Assembly (NCBI GenBank): GCA_023412805.1
Contig: JAEZRM010000024.1
Span: 1 to 64,000 of the forward strand
DNA length: 64,000 bases
Source: Pseudomonadota bacterium
GTDB lineage: Bacteria; Pseudomonadota; Alphaproteobacteria; Rhizobiales; Hyphomicrobiaceae
Direction: 5' to 3'
Shown: piece after piece, positions 27,206 through 35,494 of the stretch
Numbering within the stretch: the stretch's first letter is position 1
Layout of the letters: the number at the start of each line of letters is the position of its first letter
The notes under the pieces: model-generated
What the model saw: only the letters and a program-made list of their open reading frames with translations
What the model was told of the DNA's origin: nothing
Database searches by the model: none
Position numbers and translations under genes: made by a program

Positions 27206-28879
27206 ATGGCCACCGCCCAACGCGCCGCCGCGCCTTCGTCGTCCGCAGCAAAGCTCGATGCCTGCGCCAATGCCCTCACGGCCGCGGAGCGGTTGCTGCA
27301 ACTCGCCAAGACCTCGGTCGGCGCTAAGTCAGCCGCAGCCGGACGCGGGGATAGCGCCCAGCACGGGCTGCATGGGCTGGCGTGGTTTGCGACCTACGTC
27401 GAGGCGTTGCGGCAGATGCTGGGTTGGGCCCGACGGCTCGAAGCCGATGGGCGCGCCGGCGAGATGGAGCGGCTCCTGCTTGGGGCGGCCTTTGGCGAAT
27501 ACCTCGCACAGATCGGCGGCGGCATTCCCATGAGCCAGGGCGAGATCGTGCGCCCGGGCCAGCTCGGCATTCCAGCGGCAGAGGTCGCGCGCTTCATGGC
27601 CGAGCCTGCGGTCGCAGATCTCGTCGAGAACGGCTTTACGGATGATGTGAAGGCGCGCATCGCAGCCCTGATCGCGGACCAGCCGGGCGCGACGACCTTC
27701 GGCGATACGGGCCTCGACGAGACGCTCGCGGCCATGCGCGAGGAAATGCGCAAGTTCGCCGTCGAAAAGGTCATTCCCGACGCGCACGAGTGGCACCTCA
27801 AGAACGAGTACATTCCGCTCGACGTGATCGCCGAGATGAGTGCGATGGGCGTATTCGGCCTGACCATTCCCGAGGAGCATGGGGGGCTCGGCCTTGGCAA
27901 GGAGAGCATGTGCCTCGTCTCGGAGGAGCTTTCGCGCGGCTACATCGGCGTCGGCTCGCTCGGGACGCGCTCGGAGATCGCGGGGGAGCTGATCCTTCAG
28001 AACGGCACGGATGAGCAGAAGGCCAAGTATCTCCGGCCGATCGCGGCAGGCGAAATTCTGCCGACGGCGGTGTTCACGGAGCCGAATACGGGCTCGGACC
28101 TCGCCTCGCTCAAGACGCGCGCCGAGAAGCACGGCGATGTCTATAAGGTCTTCGGACAGAAGACCTGGATCACGCATCCCGCGCGCGCCGACGTCATGAC
28201 GCTGCTCGTGCGCACGAACCCGAATGAGCCCGGCTACAAGGGGCTCTCTATGCTGCTCGCCGAGAAGCCGCGCGGCACGGACGAGAATCCATTTCCTGCC
28301 GAGGGCATGACCGGCGGCGAGATCGAGGTTCTCGGTTATCGCGGCATGAAGGAGTTCGACATTTCCTTCGATGGTTTCGAGGTGCCGGAGAGCCAGCTGC
28401 TTGGAGGTGCCGAGGGACAAGGTTTCAAGCAGCTCATGGCGACATTCGAGTCCGCGCGCATCCAGACGGCGGCGCGTGCGGTTGGAGTGGCGCAGTCGGC
28501 CATGGATCTCGCCCTCAAGTACGCCTTGGAGCGCGTGCAGTTCGGCAAGGCGATCTACGCGTTCCCGCGTGTCGCCAACAAGATCGCGATGATGGCCGTC
28601 GAGACCATGATCGCGCGCCAGATCACCTATTTCGCGGCACGCGAGAAGGATGAGGGCCGGCGCTGTGATCTCGAAGCGGGCATGGCCAAGCTGCTCGCCG
28701 CCCGCATTGCCTGGGCCAATGCCGACAATGCCCTGCAGATTCATGGCGGCAACGGCTTCGCCTTGGAGTATCCGGTGTCGCGCGTGCTCTGCGACGCCCG
28801 CATTCTGAACATTTTCGAGGGTGCGGCCGAAATCCAGGCGCAGGTTATTGCCCGGCGCCTGCTTGAAGGCGCCAACTGA
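27206..28879 (+). CDS. mcd: (2S)-Methylsuccinyl-CoA dehydrogenase
   Basis: 557 residues, about 170 longer than an ordinary acyl-CoA dehydrogenase. The extra N-terminal part, rich in helices, plus the body segments GLGLGKESMCLVSEELSRGY, GVGSLGTRSEIAGELI and WITHPARADVMTLLVRTNP match the methylsuccinyl-CoA dehydrogenases (older name Ibd2). These FAD enzymes oxidise (2S)-methylsuccinyl-CoA to mesaconyl-CoA in the ethylmalonyl-CoA pathway of acetyl-CoA assimilation. The glutamate of NIFEGAAEIQAQ is in the usual catalytic-base position. Start: ATG at 27206 with AGG nine bases upstream. It stands alone; crotonyl-CoA carboxylase/reductase and the mutase genes are not in the window. Confidence 0.85.
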   Translation: MATAQRAAAPSSSAAKLDACANALTAAERLLQLAKTSVGAKSAAAGRGDSAQHGLHGLAWFATYVEALRQMLGWARRLEADGRAGEMERLLLGAAFGEYLAQIGGGIPMSQGEIVRPGQLGIPAAEVARFMAEPAVADLVENGFTDDVKARIAALIADQPGATTFGDTGLDETLAAMREEMRKFAVEKVIPDAHEWHLKNEYIPLDVIAEMSAMGVFGLTIPEEHGGLGLGKESMCLVSEELSRGYIGVGSLGTRSEIAGELILQNGTDEQKAKYLRPIAAGEILPTAVFTEPNTGSDLASLKTRAEKHGDVYKVFGQKTWITHPARADVMTLLVRTNPNEPGYKGLSMLLAEKPRGTDENPFPAEGMTGGEIEVLGYRGMKEFDISFDGFEVPESQLLGGAEGQGFKQLMATFESARIQTAARAVGVAQSAMDLALKYALERVQFGKAIYAFPRVANKIAMMAVETMIARQITYFAAREKDEGRRCDLEAGMAKLLAARIAWANADNALQIHGGNGFALEYPVSRVLCDARILNIFEGAAEIQAQVIARRLLEGAN

Positions 28880-29069
28880 CCAAAAGCCACCTGCTCTAGG
28901 GCGCGAATTGGGCACGCTGTTGCCTGGAGCACGCTGACGGGCTGCTGCGCCGTGAGTGGCCTTCTGCTATCCTGAAAGGATCGTTAGAAGGTGCCTGTCA
29001 TGCTGCACGCAGGTGTCATTGCTCCCGCATCCTCGGCACTCTATCCCCCGACAGCGTCGAGCCTCTCCG

Positions 29070-29552
29070 CTAGGTCTTGAGATCGGCGGGGGAGATCAAC
29101 ACGGAGAACGCCTCGCACCAGATGATGAGGCTGGCGTACTTGCTGACATCGATGCCTGCGGGAATGGCATACCGCTGGCTGCCCTTGAACGAGCGCAGGC
29201 GGCCGAGATCGACGAACATCTGGTCCCTGAGATCGCCCGCGCGGCGGAACTCGGCTTTTGGCACGAGATAGACGTGGTACTTCGGCCCTGGCCCGACCTC
29301 GAAGTTTTCCTCGAGGAACACACTGTCGCGCCGCACGCTCACGCTACCCTTGCCCCAGTGGACCGGATCGGATGGATCGGCATGAATGAATGTGCCGCGG
29401 GCAACGACGGGTGAGGTCTTGTCGGCTTCCGTCAGCGCTTCCACGGCAGTTGGCGGTGGGAAGAGATAGGGAAAGAAGAATATCCCGGCAGCAAATCCGA
29501 ACCCTGTGCCGAGCACGCCGCCGACCAGAAATCCGATAAGCCAGCGCTTCAA
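29070..29552 (-). CDS. Membrane-anchored DM13-domain protein
   Basis: 160 residues. An N-terminal membrane anchor (LIGFLVGGVLGTGFGFAAGI) is followed by one DM13 domain (about 50-158): ARGTFIHADPSDPVHWGKGS, YHVYLVPKAEF, VDLGRLRSFKGSQRY, IPAGIDVSKYASLIIWCEAF. The conserved cysteine of the family is present in IIWCEAF. DM13 domains are proposed to take part in redox chemistry at the cell surface, on the basis of that cysteine and domain associations. Probably periplasmic side of the inner membrane. Divergent from the ligase gene at 29668. Confidence 0.8.
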   Translation of the reverse strand: MKRWLIGFLVGGVLGTGFGFAAGIFFFPYLFPPPTAVEALTEADKTSPVVARGTFIHADPSDPVHWGKGSVSVRRDSVFLEENFEVGPGPKYHVYLVPKAEFRRAGDLRDQMFVDLGRLRSFKGSQRYAIPAGIDVSKYASLIIWCEAFSVLISPADLKT

Positions 29553-29667
29553 GGCGCGCCCTCCATCCGATGCTGTGTGGCTCGAAGCTAGGTCATCGAG
29601 AGCAGGCGCGCCATGTGTGCGGATCGGCTACCATGCGCAACAAATATCAACTCTGCGCGAGGCCCTC

Positions 29668-30804
29668 ATGCCCCCGAGCGAACCCACTCTGACCATCGGC
29701 ATCGAGGAAGAGTATCACCTCGTCGACGTCCGCACGCGCGCACTCGCGACGGAGGCGCCACAGGGTTTCATTACCGAGTGTGAGCGCATCCTCGGGCCGC
29801 AGGTCTCGCCGGAGTTTCTGCGCTCGCAGATCGAAGTGGGTACGCGGCCGTGCCGGACACTTGCGGAAGCGCGCGCCGAACTGAGGCGTCTGCGGTCCGG
29901 CATCATATCGAGTGCTGCGAACTACGGGCTCGCACCGATCGCTGCATCGACACATCCCTTTGCACGCACGGGCGAGGCGCCCCATACGGATCGCGAGCGC
30001 TACCACACATTGGCCCGCGATCTTGCGGGCGTCGGGCGTCGGCTGCTCATCTCGGGGATGCACGTTCATATTGGCATCGAGGATGATGAGCAGCGCATCG
30101 ACCTCATGAACCAGCTTCGCTACTTCCTGCCCCATCTGCTGGTGCTGACGACGTCATCACCGTTCTGGGAGGGCGAGGATACGGGGCTCAAAAGCTGGCG
30201 CCTCGCCATCTTCCGCGAACTGCCGCGCACGGGCCTTCCCGGCCGCTTCAGCAGCTGGGACGAATATCGCCAGACAGTCGACGTTCTAGTGCGCGGCAAA
30301 GTGATCGAGGATGCCTCCAAGATCTGGTGGGACCTGCGTCCGTCGGCACGATTCCAGACGCTCGAAATGCGCATCACCGACATCTGCACTTCGAGCGAGG
30401 ATGCCGTGACGGTCGCCGCGCTTTTCGCGTGCATTGCACGGATGCTGCATCGTCTGCGCCGTAACAATCAGAGCTGGCGGACTTATCCGGTCTTCCTGCT
30501 GGAGGAGAACCGCTGGCGGGCGCAGCGCTATGGCCTGTCGGGCTCGCTCTTCGATTTCGGGCGCGGCGAACTGGTGCCCTATGCCGATCTACTGGAGGAA
30601 ATTCTCGCTTTGGTTCATGAGGATGCAGTGGCGCTCGGCTGCCTCGGCGAAGTCGAGGGTGCGCGCCGCATCCTGGCCGAGGGCACGAGCGCGGATCGTC
30701 AGCTCGCGTGCTTCGCGCGCACACAGGCCGAGGGTGCGAATCAGCAAGAGGCGTTGGAAGCCGTCGTCGACCACCTCGTGGCAGAGACACGCCAGGGTTT
30801 GTGA
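29668..30804 (+). CDS. YbdK-type carboxylate-amine ligase (glutamate-cysteine ligase 2 family)
   Basis: 378 residues. Start LTIGIEEEYHLVD is the ATP-grasp-like GCS2 opening; RSQIEVGTRPCRTLAEARAE, HVHIGIEDDEQRIDLMNQLR and RPSARFQTLEMRITDICTSS follow. E. coli YbdK has weak glutamate-cysteine ligase activity; the native product of most relatives is unknown. Soluble, cytoplasmic. The ATG at 29668 with GAGG six bases upstream was used, since a longer frame adds a low-complexity leader. Monocistronic by layout. Confidence 0.88.
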   Translation: MPPSEPTLTIGIEEEYHLVDVRTRALATEAPQGFITECERILGPQVSPEFLRSQIEVGTRPCRTLAEARAELRRLRSGIISSAANYGLAPIAASTHPFARTGEAPHTDRERYHTLARDLAGVGRRLLISGMHVHIGIEDDEQRIDLMNQLRYFLPHLLVLTTSSPFWEGEDTGLKSWRLAIFRELPRTGLPGRFSSWDEYRQTVDVLVRGKVIEDASKIWWDLRPSARFQTLEMRITDICTSSEDAVTVAALFACIARMLHRLRRNNQSWRTYPVFLLEENRWRAQRYGLSGSLFDFGRGELVPYADLLEEILALVHEDAVALGCLGEVEGARRILAEGTSADRQLACFARTQAEGANQQEALEAVVDHLVAETRQGL

Positions 30805-30860
30805 CATTTTTCGCGAAGGCTTGCGGGGTGCCGTTTCGGCAGTGGTCACAGGGGTGCAGT

Positions 30861-30898
30861 AATAGTGTTGGCGACCATGCCAGCTTGTTGACACTATT
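30861..30898. promoter_or_regulatory. Candidate promoter with flanking inverted repeat
   Basis: AATAGTGT (30861-30868) and ACACTATT (30891-30898) form a perfect 8-base inverted repeat. A TTGACA (30888-30893) overlaps the right arm, with a weak TTAAGC 17 bases downstream. This would be an operator over the -35 box of the YrbL-like gene, whose start is at 31087, leaving a long leader. Proposed from pattern only. Confidence 0.35.
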
Positions 30899-31086
30899 GT
30901 GACATCAAGATTAAGCATTCCACAGACGAGTGCCCTGTCTGTGACAGGCCGCACGTGAGCAGCGGAGTGCGGAACCGCCGAAAGCCCGGGAAGTCGGGCC
31001 ACCGATTGGTGGTCGGCGCGCCGCCGACGAAACGACGCGGGGTCTCGGCTTGATGAAGCACCCGAGCAAATTCGGAGCCACTCTAA

Positions 31087-31800
31087 ATGCTGCTGCTTGG
31101 AGATGACGATCTCATCGCCGAGGGCGTGCGGCGTGACGTATTTCGCTATCCCGGCAATTCCGAGCTGCTGGTGAAGGTGCTCAAGCGCGCGTTCATCGAG
31201 AAGCGGAACGGCCAGGGAGCACCGTGGTATAATTTCAAGCGCCTCCGCCACCGCTACTTCCGTAACCTGCGGAAACCTCACTTCGACATGTACGTGAGCG
31301 AAATTCGCGAGCAGCTCACCTTCGCGGAGATCGGCCTGCGTCATCCGGCCTATCTGCAACGGATCGTGGGTTTCGAGGAAACCAACAAGGGGCTGGGCCT
31401 GACTGTCCAGGCCATCAAGGGGCGGGATGGCGGGCTTGCACCAACCGTCGGTGCGCTCGCCCGTGCGGGAAAGCTCGATCTCCCCCTGCGCACGATGCTC
31501 GACGCGTTTTTTGACGAGCTTCTGCTGTCACCGATTACGATTTCGGATTTGAATATCGATAATATCGTGCTCGGATTCTCCGAGGAGCTGGGAGATCACT
31601 ACGTCGTCATCGATGGATATGGCACTCGGACATTGCTACCGGTCGAGCGAGTAAGCGAGTGGGCCAAGCGCTCCGCAAAGCAGCGCCAGTTCACCAATTT
31701 CCGCAGGCAACTTGCGAACCCGCCGCTTCGGGCAGCGCTCCGTGCACAGAAATCCAGCGTCTTTCCCGAGGGTAAAGGGGCGCCTGCTCATATTGAATGA
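31087..31800 (+). CDS. YrbL-like protein (PhoP-regulated network family)
   Basis: 237 residues from an ATG with GGAG nine bases upstream. Matches the YrbL family: RRDVFRYPGNSELLVKVLKR near the start, WYNFKRLRHRYFRNLRKPHF, and ITISDLNIDNIVLGFSEELG followed by YVVIDGYGTRT. The last stretch resembles the catalytic and metal-binding loops of kinase-like folds (D-x-N...D-G). YrbL in enteric bacteria is under PhoP control; its biochemical role is not known. No PhoP/PhoQ genes adjoin it. A 282-base leader with an inverted repeat lies in front. Confidence 0.75.
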   Translation: MLLLGDDDLIAEGVRRDVFRYPGNSELLVKVLKRAFIEKRNGQGAPWYNFKRLRHRYFRNLRKPHFDMYVSEIREQLTFAEIGLRHPAYLQRIVGFEETNKGLGLTVQAIKGRDGGLAPTVGALARAGKLDLPLRTMLDAFFDELLLSPITISDLNIDNIVLGFSEELGDHYVVIDGYGTRTLLPVERVSEWAKRSAKQRQFTNFRRQLANPPLRAALRAQKSSVFPEGKGAPAHIE

Positions 31801-31928
31801 AGTCGGCCCTATTCCCATCGGAGGCCCGACCAGCTACAACTTCCCACGCTGATTAATGAATCGTCTGAGCCCGCGGCGCCCATCACGTGCCATGACCGAC
31901 GTGACAGCCCGCTTTCGCAGGAACGAGT

Positions 31929-33152
31929 ATGCGGAAACTGATTTGGCGCCGAGAGCGCACCGTGGTGCCGCTCGGTGCGCTGCTGTTCGCCACGCTACTC
32001 GCGGCATGTGACCAGCCGCAGGCCCAGAACAAGGGCCAGCAGGCCGCCTTGCCGCCACCTGCCGTTACGACAAGTCAGCCGGTTGTCAGCGAGATCGTCG
32101 AGTGGGACGAGTACACCGGCCGCTTCGAGGCGGTCGCGAGTGTTGAAGTGCGCGCCCGCGTATCCGGTTACGTCGACAACATCGCCTTCGTCGACGGCCA
32201 GACTGTGAAGAAGGGCGACCTCCTCTTCGTGATCGATCCCCGGCCATTCGAGCGCGCGCTCGGACAGGCGCAGGCCGAACTGGAACAGGCACGCACAAGA
32301 GCTCAGAACACGGCGCTCGACGTCGAGCGCGGCCGGCCGCTTCTCGAGCGCAAGATCATGTCGGAGAAGATGTTCGACGATCGCGCGAACCTGCAGCGCG
32401 AGGCGGAGGCCGCCGTCAAGGTCAGCGAAGCGAAAGTTGCGACCGCCGAGCTCGAACTGGCCTTCACGCGGATCACGGCGCCGATCGATGGCCGCATCAG
32501 TCGCGCTAGCGTCAGCCTCGGTAGCTGGATTTCGGCAGGCGGTGCCGCCAACGCGACGCTGCTGACGTTGATCGTGACGCAGGATCCGATCCACATCTAT
32601 TTCGACATCAGCGAGAACAACTACATCAAGTACAAGCGGCTCGCCGAACGTGGTGCGCTCGCCGGCAGCGACAAGGGGGGCGCCGACGTGCATGTCTCCC
32701 TGCCTGACGAGACGGCATTCGCCCATCGCGGCAAGCTGGACTTCGTGGACAATCGTCTGGATCCCGGCACGGCGACGATGCGCGCGCGCGCCATCCTCGC
32801 CAATGAAGACCAGATGTTCTCGCCGGGCATGTTCGCCCGCGTCCGGCTTGCGGGCTCGCCAAGGGCGTCCACCGTTCTGCTGCCCGATGCGGCCATCGGT
32901 ACGGATCAGGCCAACAAGTTCGTGCTCATCGTTGCGGAGGACGGGACGGTTTCACGTCGCAATATTCGCCTCGGGCCGCTCTATCAGGGGCTCCGCGTGA
33001 TCCGCAGCGGCGTCGAAGCGCAGGACTGGGTCGTCACCAGCGGACTGCAGCGCGCGCGCCCCGGACAGAAGGTGACGGCCAATCGCGAAGTACTCCGCCT
33101 TTCGGAAGCTCGTCCGAGTGCGGCGAGCAGCGCGACGATCAGCAGGCAATAA
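31929..33152 (+). CDS. RND efflux periplasmic adaptor (membrane fusion protein), lipoprotein
   Basis: 407 residues. Lipoprotein signal with lipobox LLAAC near residue 26, so the mature protein is likely anchored to the inner membrane. Then the biotinyl-lipoyl-like half (YTGRFEAVASVEVRARVSGY, VKKGDLLFVIDPRPF), a coiled-coil hairpin (about 95-165), the second lipoyl half (ELAFTRITAPIDGRISRASV) and a beta-barrel (FFDIS-type ENNYIKYKR onward). It is the MexE/MdtA class that bridges an RND pump to an outer-membrane channel. The pump gene normally follows at once; here an old yellow enzyme gene follows instead, so the partner is elsewhere or lost. Start: ATG at 31929 with AGGAACG ahead. Confidence 0.9.
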   Translation: MRKLIWRRERTVVPLGALLFATLLAACDQPQAQNKGQQAALPPPAVTTSQPVVSEIVEWDEYTGRFEAVASVEVRARVSGYVDNIAFVDGQTVKKGDLLFVIDPRPFERALGQAQAELEQARTRAQNTALDVERGRPLLERKIMSEKMFDDRANLQREAEAAVKVSEAKVATAELELAFTRITAPIDGRISRASVSLGSWISAGGAANATLLTLIVTQDPIHIYFDISENNYIKYKRLAERGALAGSDKGGADVHVSLPDETAFAHRGKLDFVDNRLDPGTATMRARAILANEDQMFSPGMFARVRLAGSPRASTVLLPDAAIGTDQANKFVLIVAEDGTVSRRNIRLGPLYQGLRVIRSGVEAQDWVVTSGLQRARPGQKVTANREVLRLSEARPSAASSATISRQ

Positions 33153-33287
33153 TGCGCGCGTGAGCCACCCCGGCATCTGCAGTTCGGCGGCATCAGCCGA
33201 GCAGCTTTCGGTCTTGACAGGGACGGCCTGCGGGCTCGCTTATTGACCCCGCCTGTTGCTGCCAACTTGTACGGACCGAAGGCCCTC

Positions 33288-34445
33288 ATGACCAAACCCC
33301 GTTTGTTCACGCCACTCGCGATCCGCGACGTGACATTCAAGAACCGCGTCGTCATCGCGCCCATGGCGACCTATTCCGCCGTGGAGGGCATCGCGCAGGA
33401 CTGGCATCTCGCCCATCTCGGCCGCTTTGCTCTCGGCGGCGCGGGTTGCGTCATGGTGGAGGCCACGGCCGTCACGGCCCAGGGACGCATTACGAATGGC
33501 GATGTCGGCATCTGGTCGGACGAGCACGCCAATGCCCTTGCGCGCATTGCCGCCTTCATGAAGCAGCAGGGGACGGTCCCCGCCATCCAGCTCGCGCATG
33601 CCGGCCGCAAGGGGGCGATGCAGAGGCCCTGGTTCGGCAACGGCCCGCTGAATGCAGAGGACTTCGCGCGCGGCGAAAAGCAGTGGCCGATCGTTTCGGC
33701 CGTCGCCGAGGCCATGGCGCCGGGCTATGCCGTTCCGCAGGCGCTGAGCGTTGCCGATATCGGCCAGCTCGTGAAGGACTGGGCCGCTGCCGCCGAGCGG
33801 GCCGTCGGCGCCGGTTTCGAGATGATCGAAATCCACAACGCGCACGGTTATCTCGTGCACCAGTTCCTCTCGCCCCTGTCGAACAAGCGCAATGATGCCT
33901 ATGGCGGCGACTTCGAGGGCCGCACGCGCTTTCCGCTTGAGATCGCGGAGGCAATCCGGAAGGTCATCCCCAAGGGCATGCCGCTGTTTCTCCGCGTTTC
34001 GGCGGTCGATGGCATCGAGGGCGGCTGGACCATGGACGATACGGTCGCCTACGCCAAGGCGCTTAAGGCGCGCGGCGTCGACCTGATCGACTGCTCGTCG
34101 GGTGGCCTTGTCGGCTCGGCGACGGCGGCCCGAGTGAAGCGCACGTGGGGCTTCCAGGTGCCCTATGCCGAGCGCGTACGCCGCGAGGCCGGGATCATGT
34201 CCATGGCGGTCGGCTTGATCGTCGAGCCGGCCCACGCGGAGGAAATCCTACAGAATGAGCAGGCCGACCTGATCGCGATTGCGCGCGAGGCGCTGGTCAA
34301 TCCCTGCTGGCCGCAGATGGCGGAGATCGCGCTCGGCCGGCAGATGAAGGACGCCCTCGACGATTGGACGGTGCAGTACGGCTGGTGGCTGAAGCTGCGC
34401 GAGCGGACGATCGCCGATATCCGAGCCGATGAAGCCGCACGGTAA
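33288..34445 (+). CDS. Old yellow enzyme-type NADH:flavin oxidoreductase
   Basis: 385 residues, an FMN TIM barrel of the YqjM/xenobiotic reductase branch. Seen: LFTPLAIRDVTFKNRVVIAP at the start, the catalytic-pocket QLAHAGRKG near residue 115, EMIEIHNAHGYLVHQFLSPL near 180, followed by NKRNDAYGG, and VDLIDCSSGG. These enzymes reduce activated C=C bonds of enals, enones or nitro compounds using NAD(P)H. The ATG at 33288 with AAGG ahead was chosen over an upstream TTG. It lies 38 bases before the FAH-family gene, so the two may form a catabolic unit for a cyclic or aromatic compound (inference). Confidence 0.88.
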   Translation: MTKPRLFTPLAIRDVTFKNRVVIAPMATYSAVEGIAQDWHLAHLGRFALGGAGCVMVEATAVTAQGRITNGDVGIWSDEHANALARIAAFMKQQGTVPAIQLAHAGRKGAMQRPWFGNGPLNAEDFARGEKQWPIVSAVAEAMAPGYAVPQALSVADIGQLVKDWAAAAERAVGAGFEMIEIHNAHGYLVHQFLSPLSNKRNDAYGGDFEGRTRFPLEIAEAIRKVIPKGMPLFLRVSAVDGIEGGWTMDDTVAYAKALKARGVDLIDCSSGGLVGSATAARVKRTWGFQVPYAERVRREAGIMSMAVGLIVEPAHAEEILQNEQADLIAIAREALVNPCWPQMAEIALGRQMKDALDDWTVQYGWWLKLRERTIADIRADEAAR

Positions 34446-34483
34446 GGTCGAAGGCCGAAGACGAAGCACGAGGGAGTGAAGCC

Positions 34484-35329
34484 ATGAAGCTGATGATGTT
34501 CAAAAAGGAAAGCGGTGCAGCGCTCGGCGTCGTCGAGGGCGACAGCGTCATTGAGGTCGGATCCGGCGGCGGCAATCTCTATGACGTTATTGCCGGCGGC
34601 CCCGCTGCCCTCGAAGCCGTCAAGGCCGCCGCAGCCAAGGGCACTAGGCAGCCGCTCGCCTCGGTGAAGCCGGCGCTGCCGATCGCGCGTCCGGGCAAGT
34701 TCCTTTGCATCGGGTTGAACTATGCGTTGCATGCTGCCGAGGGCGGCCATGCGACGCCGACCTACCCGGCGCTGTTTCCGCGCTTTCACTCCTCGCTCGT
34801 GGCTGCCGGCGAGCCGGTTATCCGGCCGAAGGAATCCATCCAGCTCGACTACGAGTGTGAGCTGACGATCGTCATCGGCAAGGGCGGCCGACACATTCCG
34901 GAAAGCAAGGCGCTCGATCACGTATTTGGCTATACGATGTTCAATGATGTGTCCGTGCGCGATTTCCAGCGCAAAGGCGCACAATGGACGCCCGGCAAGA
35001 ACTTCGACGGGACAGGCCCGCTCGGGCCGGTGGTCGTCACGGCCGATGAATTGCCACCGGGCGCGTCGGGATTGCGCATCCGCACGCGCGTGAACGGGGA
35101 GACCATGCAGGACAGCAACACGTCCGACATGATCTTCTCGACGGCGAAGATCGTGGCGATCCTGTCCGAGTTCATGACCCTCGAACCGGGCGACCTCATC
35201 GCCACGGGCACGCCCTCGGGAGTGGCCCATGCGCGCAAGCCGCCGGCATGGATGAAGGCTGGGGACAAGGTCGAGGTTGAGGTGGAAGGAATCGGTATTC
35301 TGGCCAATCCCATCGTCGACGCGGCGTAG
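34484..35329 (+). CDS. Fumarylacetoacetate hydrolase (FAH) family protein
   Basis: 281 residues. Contains FLCIGLNYALHAAEGGH, the metal-binding DYECELTIVIGKGGRHI (Glu-x-Glu) and VFGYTMFNDVSVRDFQRKGA, then KNFDGTGPLGP and DMIFSTAKIVAILSEFMTLE with ATGTPSGV. Family members hydrolyse or decarboxylate beta-diketo and 2-oxo acids (fumarylpyruvate, 2-oxohept-3-enedioate, ureidoglycolate); the exact substrate is open. Mg2+ or Mn2+ dependence is family knowledge. Start: ATG with GGAG eight bases upstream. It is the last gene before nuoG. Confidence 0.88.
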   Translation: MKLMMFKKESGAALGVVEGDSVIEVGSGGGNLYDVIAGGPAALEAVKAAAAKGTRQPLASVKPALPIARPGKFLCIGLNYALHAAEGGHATPTYPALFPRFHSSLVAAGEPVIRPKESIQLDYECELTIVIGKGGRHIPESKALDHVFGYTMFNDVSVRDFQRKGAQWTPGKNFDGTGPLGPVVVTADELPPGASGLRIRTRVNGETMQDSNTSDMIFSTAKIVAILSEFMTLEPGDLIATGTPSGVAHARKPPAWMKAGDKVEVEVEGIGILANPIVDAA

Positions 35330-35431
35330 GCCTCGTTTCGGGCGGTGCTGTCAACACCTCCCGCTATTCGCGCGGAACATGCGGGCTGCGGCACAACAGG
35401 CCTAGCATCGTGCGGCGCAGCACGCTAAAGA

Positions 35432-35458
35432 GTGCGGCGAACGTGTGGCGCGCCGCAC
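35432..35458 (+). other. Hairpin in front of nuoG
   Basis: Arms GTGCGGCG (35432-35439) and CGCCGCAC (35451-35458), eleven-base loop, ending 36 bases before the nuoG start. A second smaller hairpin (CGTGC/GCACG) is just upstream. No U-run follows, so it could be leader structure or a terminator for the FAH gene. Confidence 0.4.
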
Positions 35459-35494
35459 GCCCCGCCTGATTCCTCGCGCAGAAACGGGACGCGA

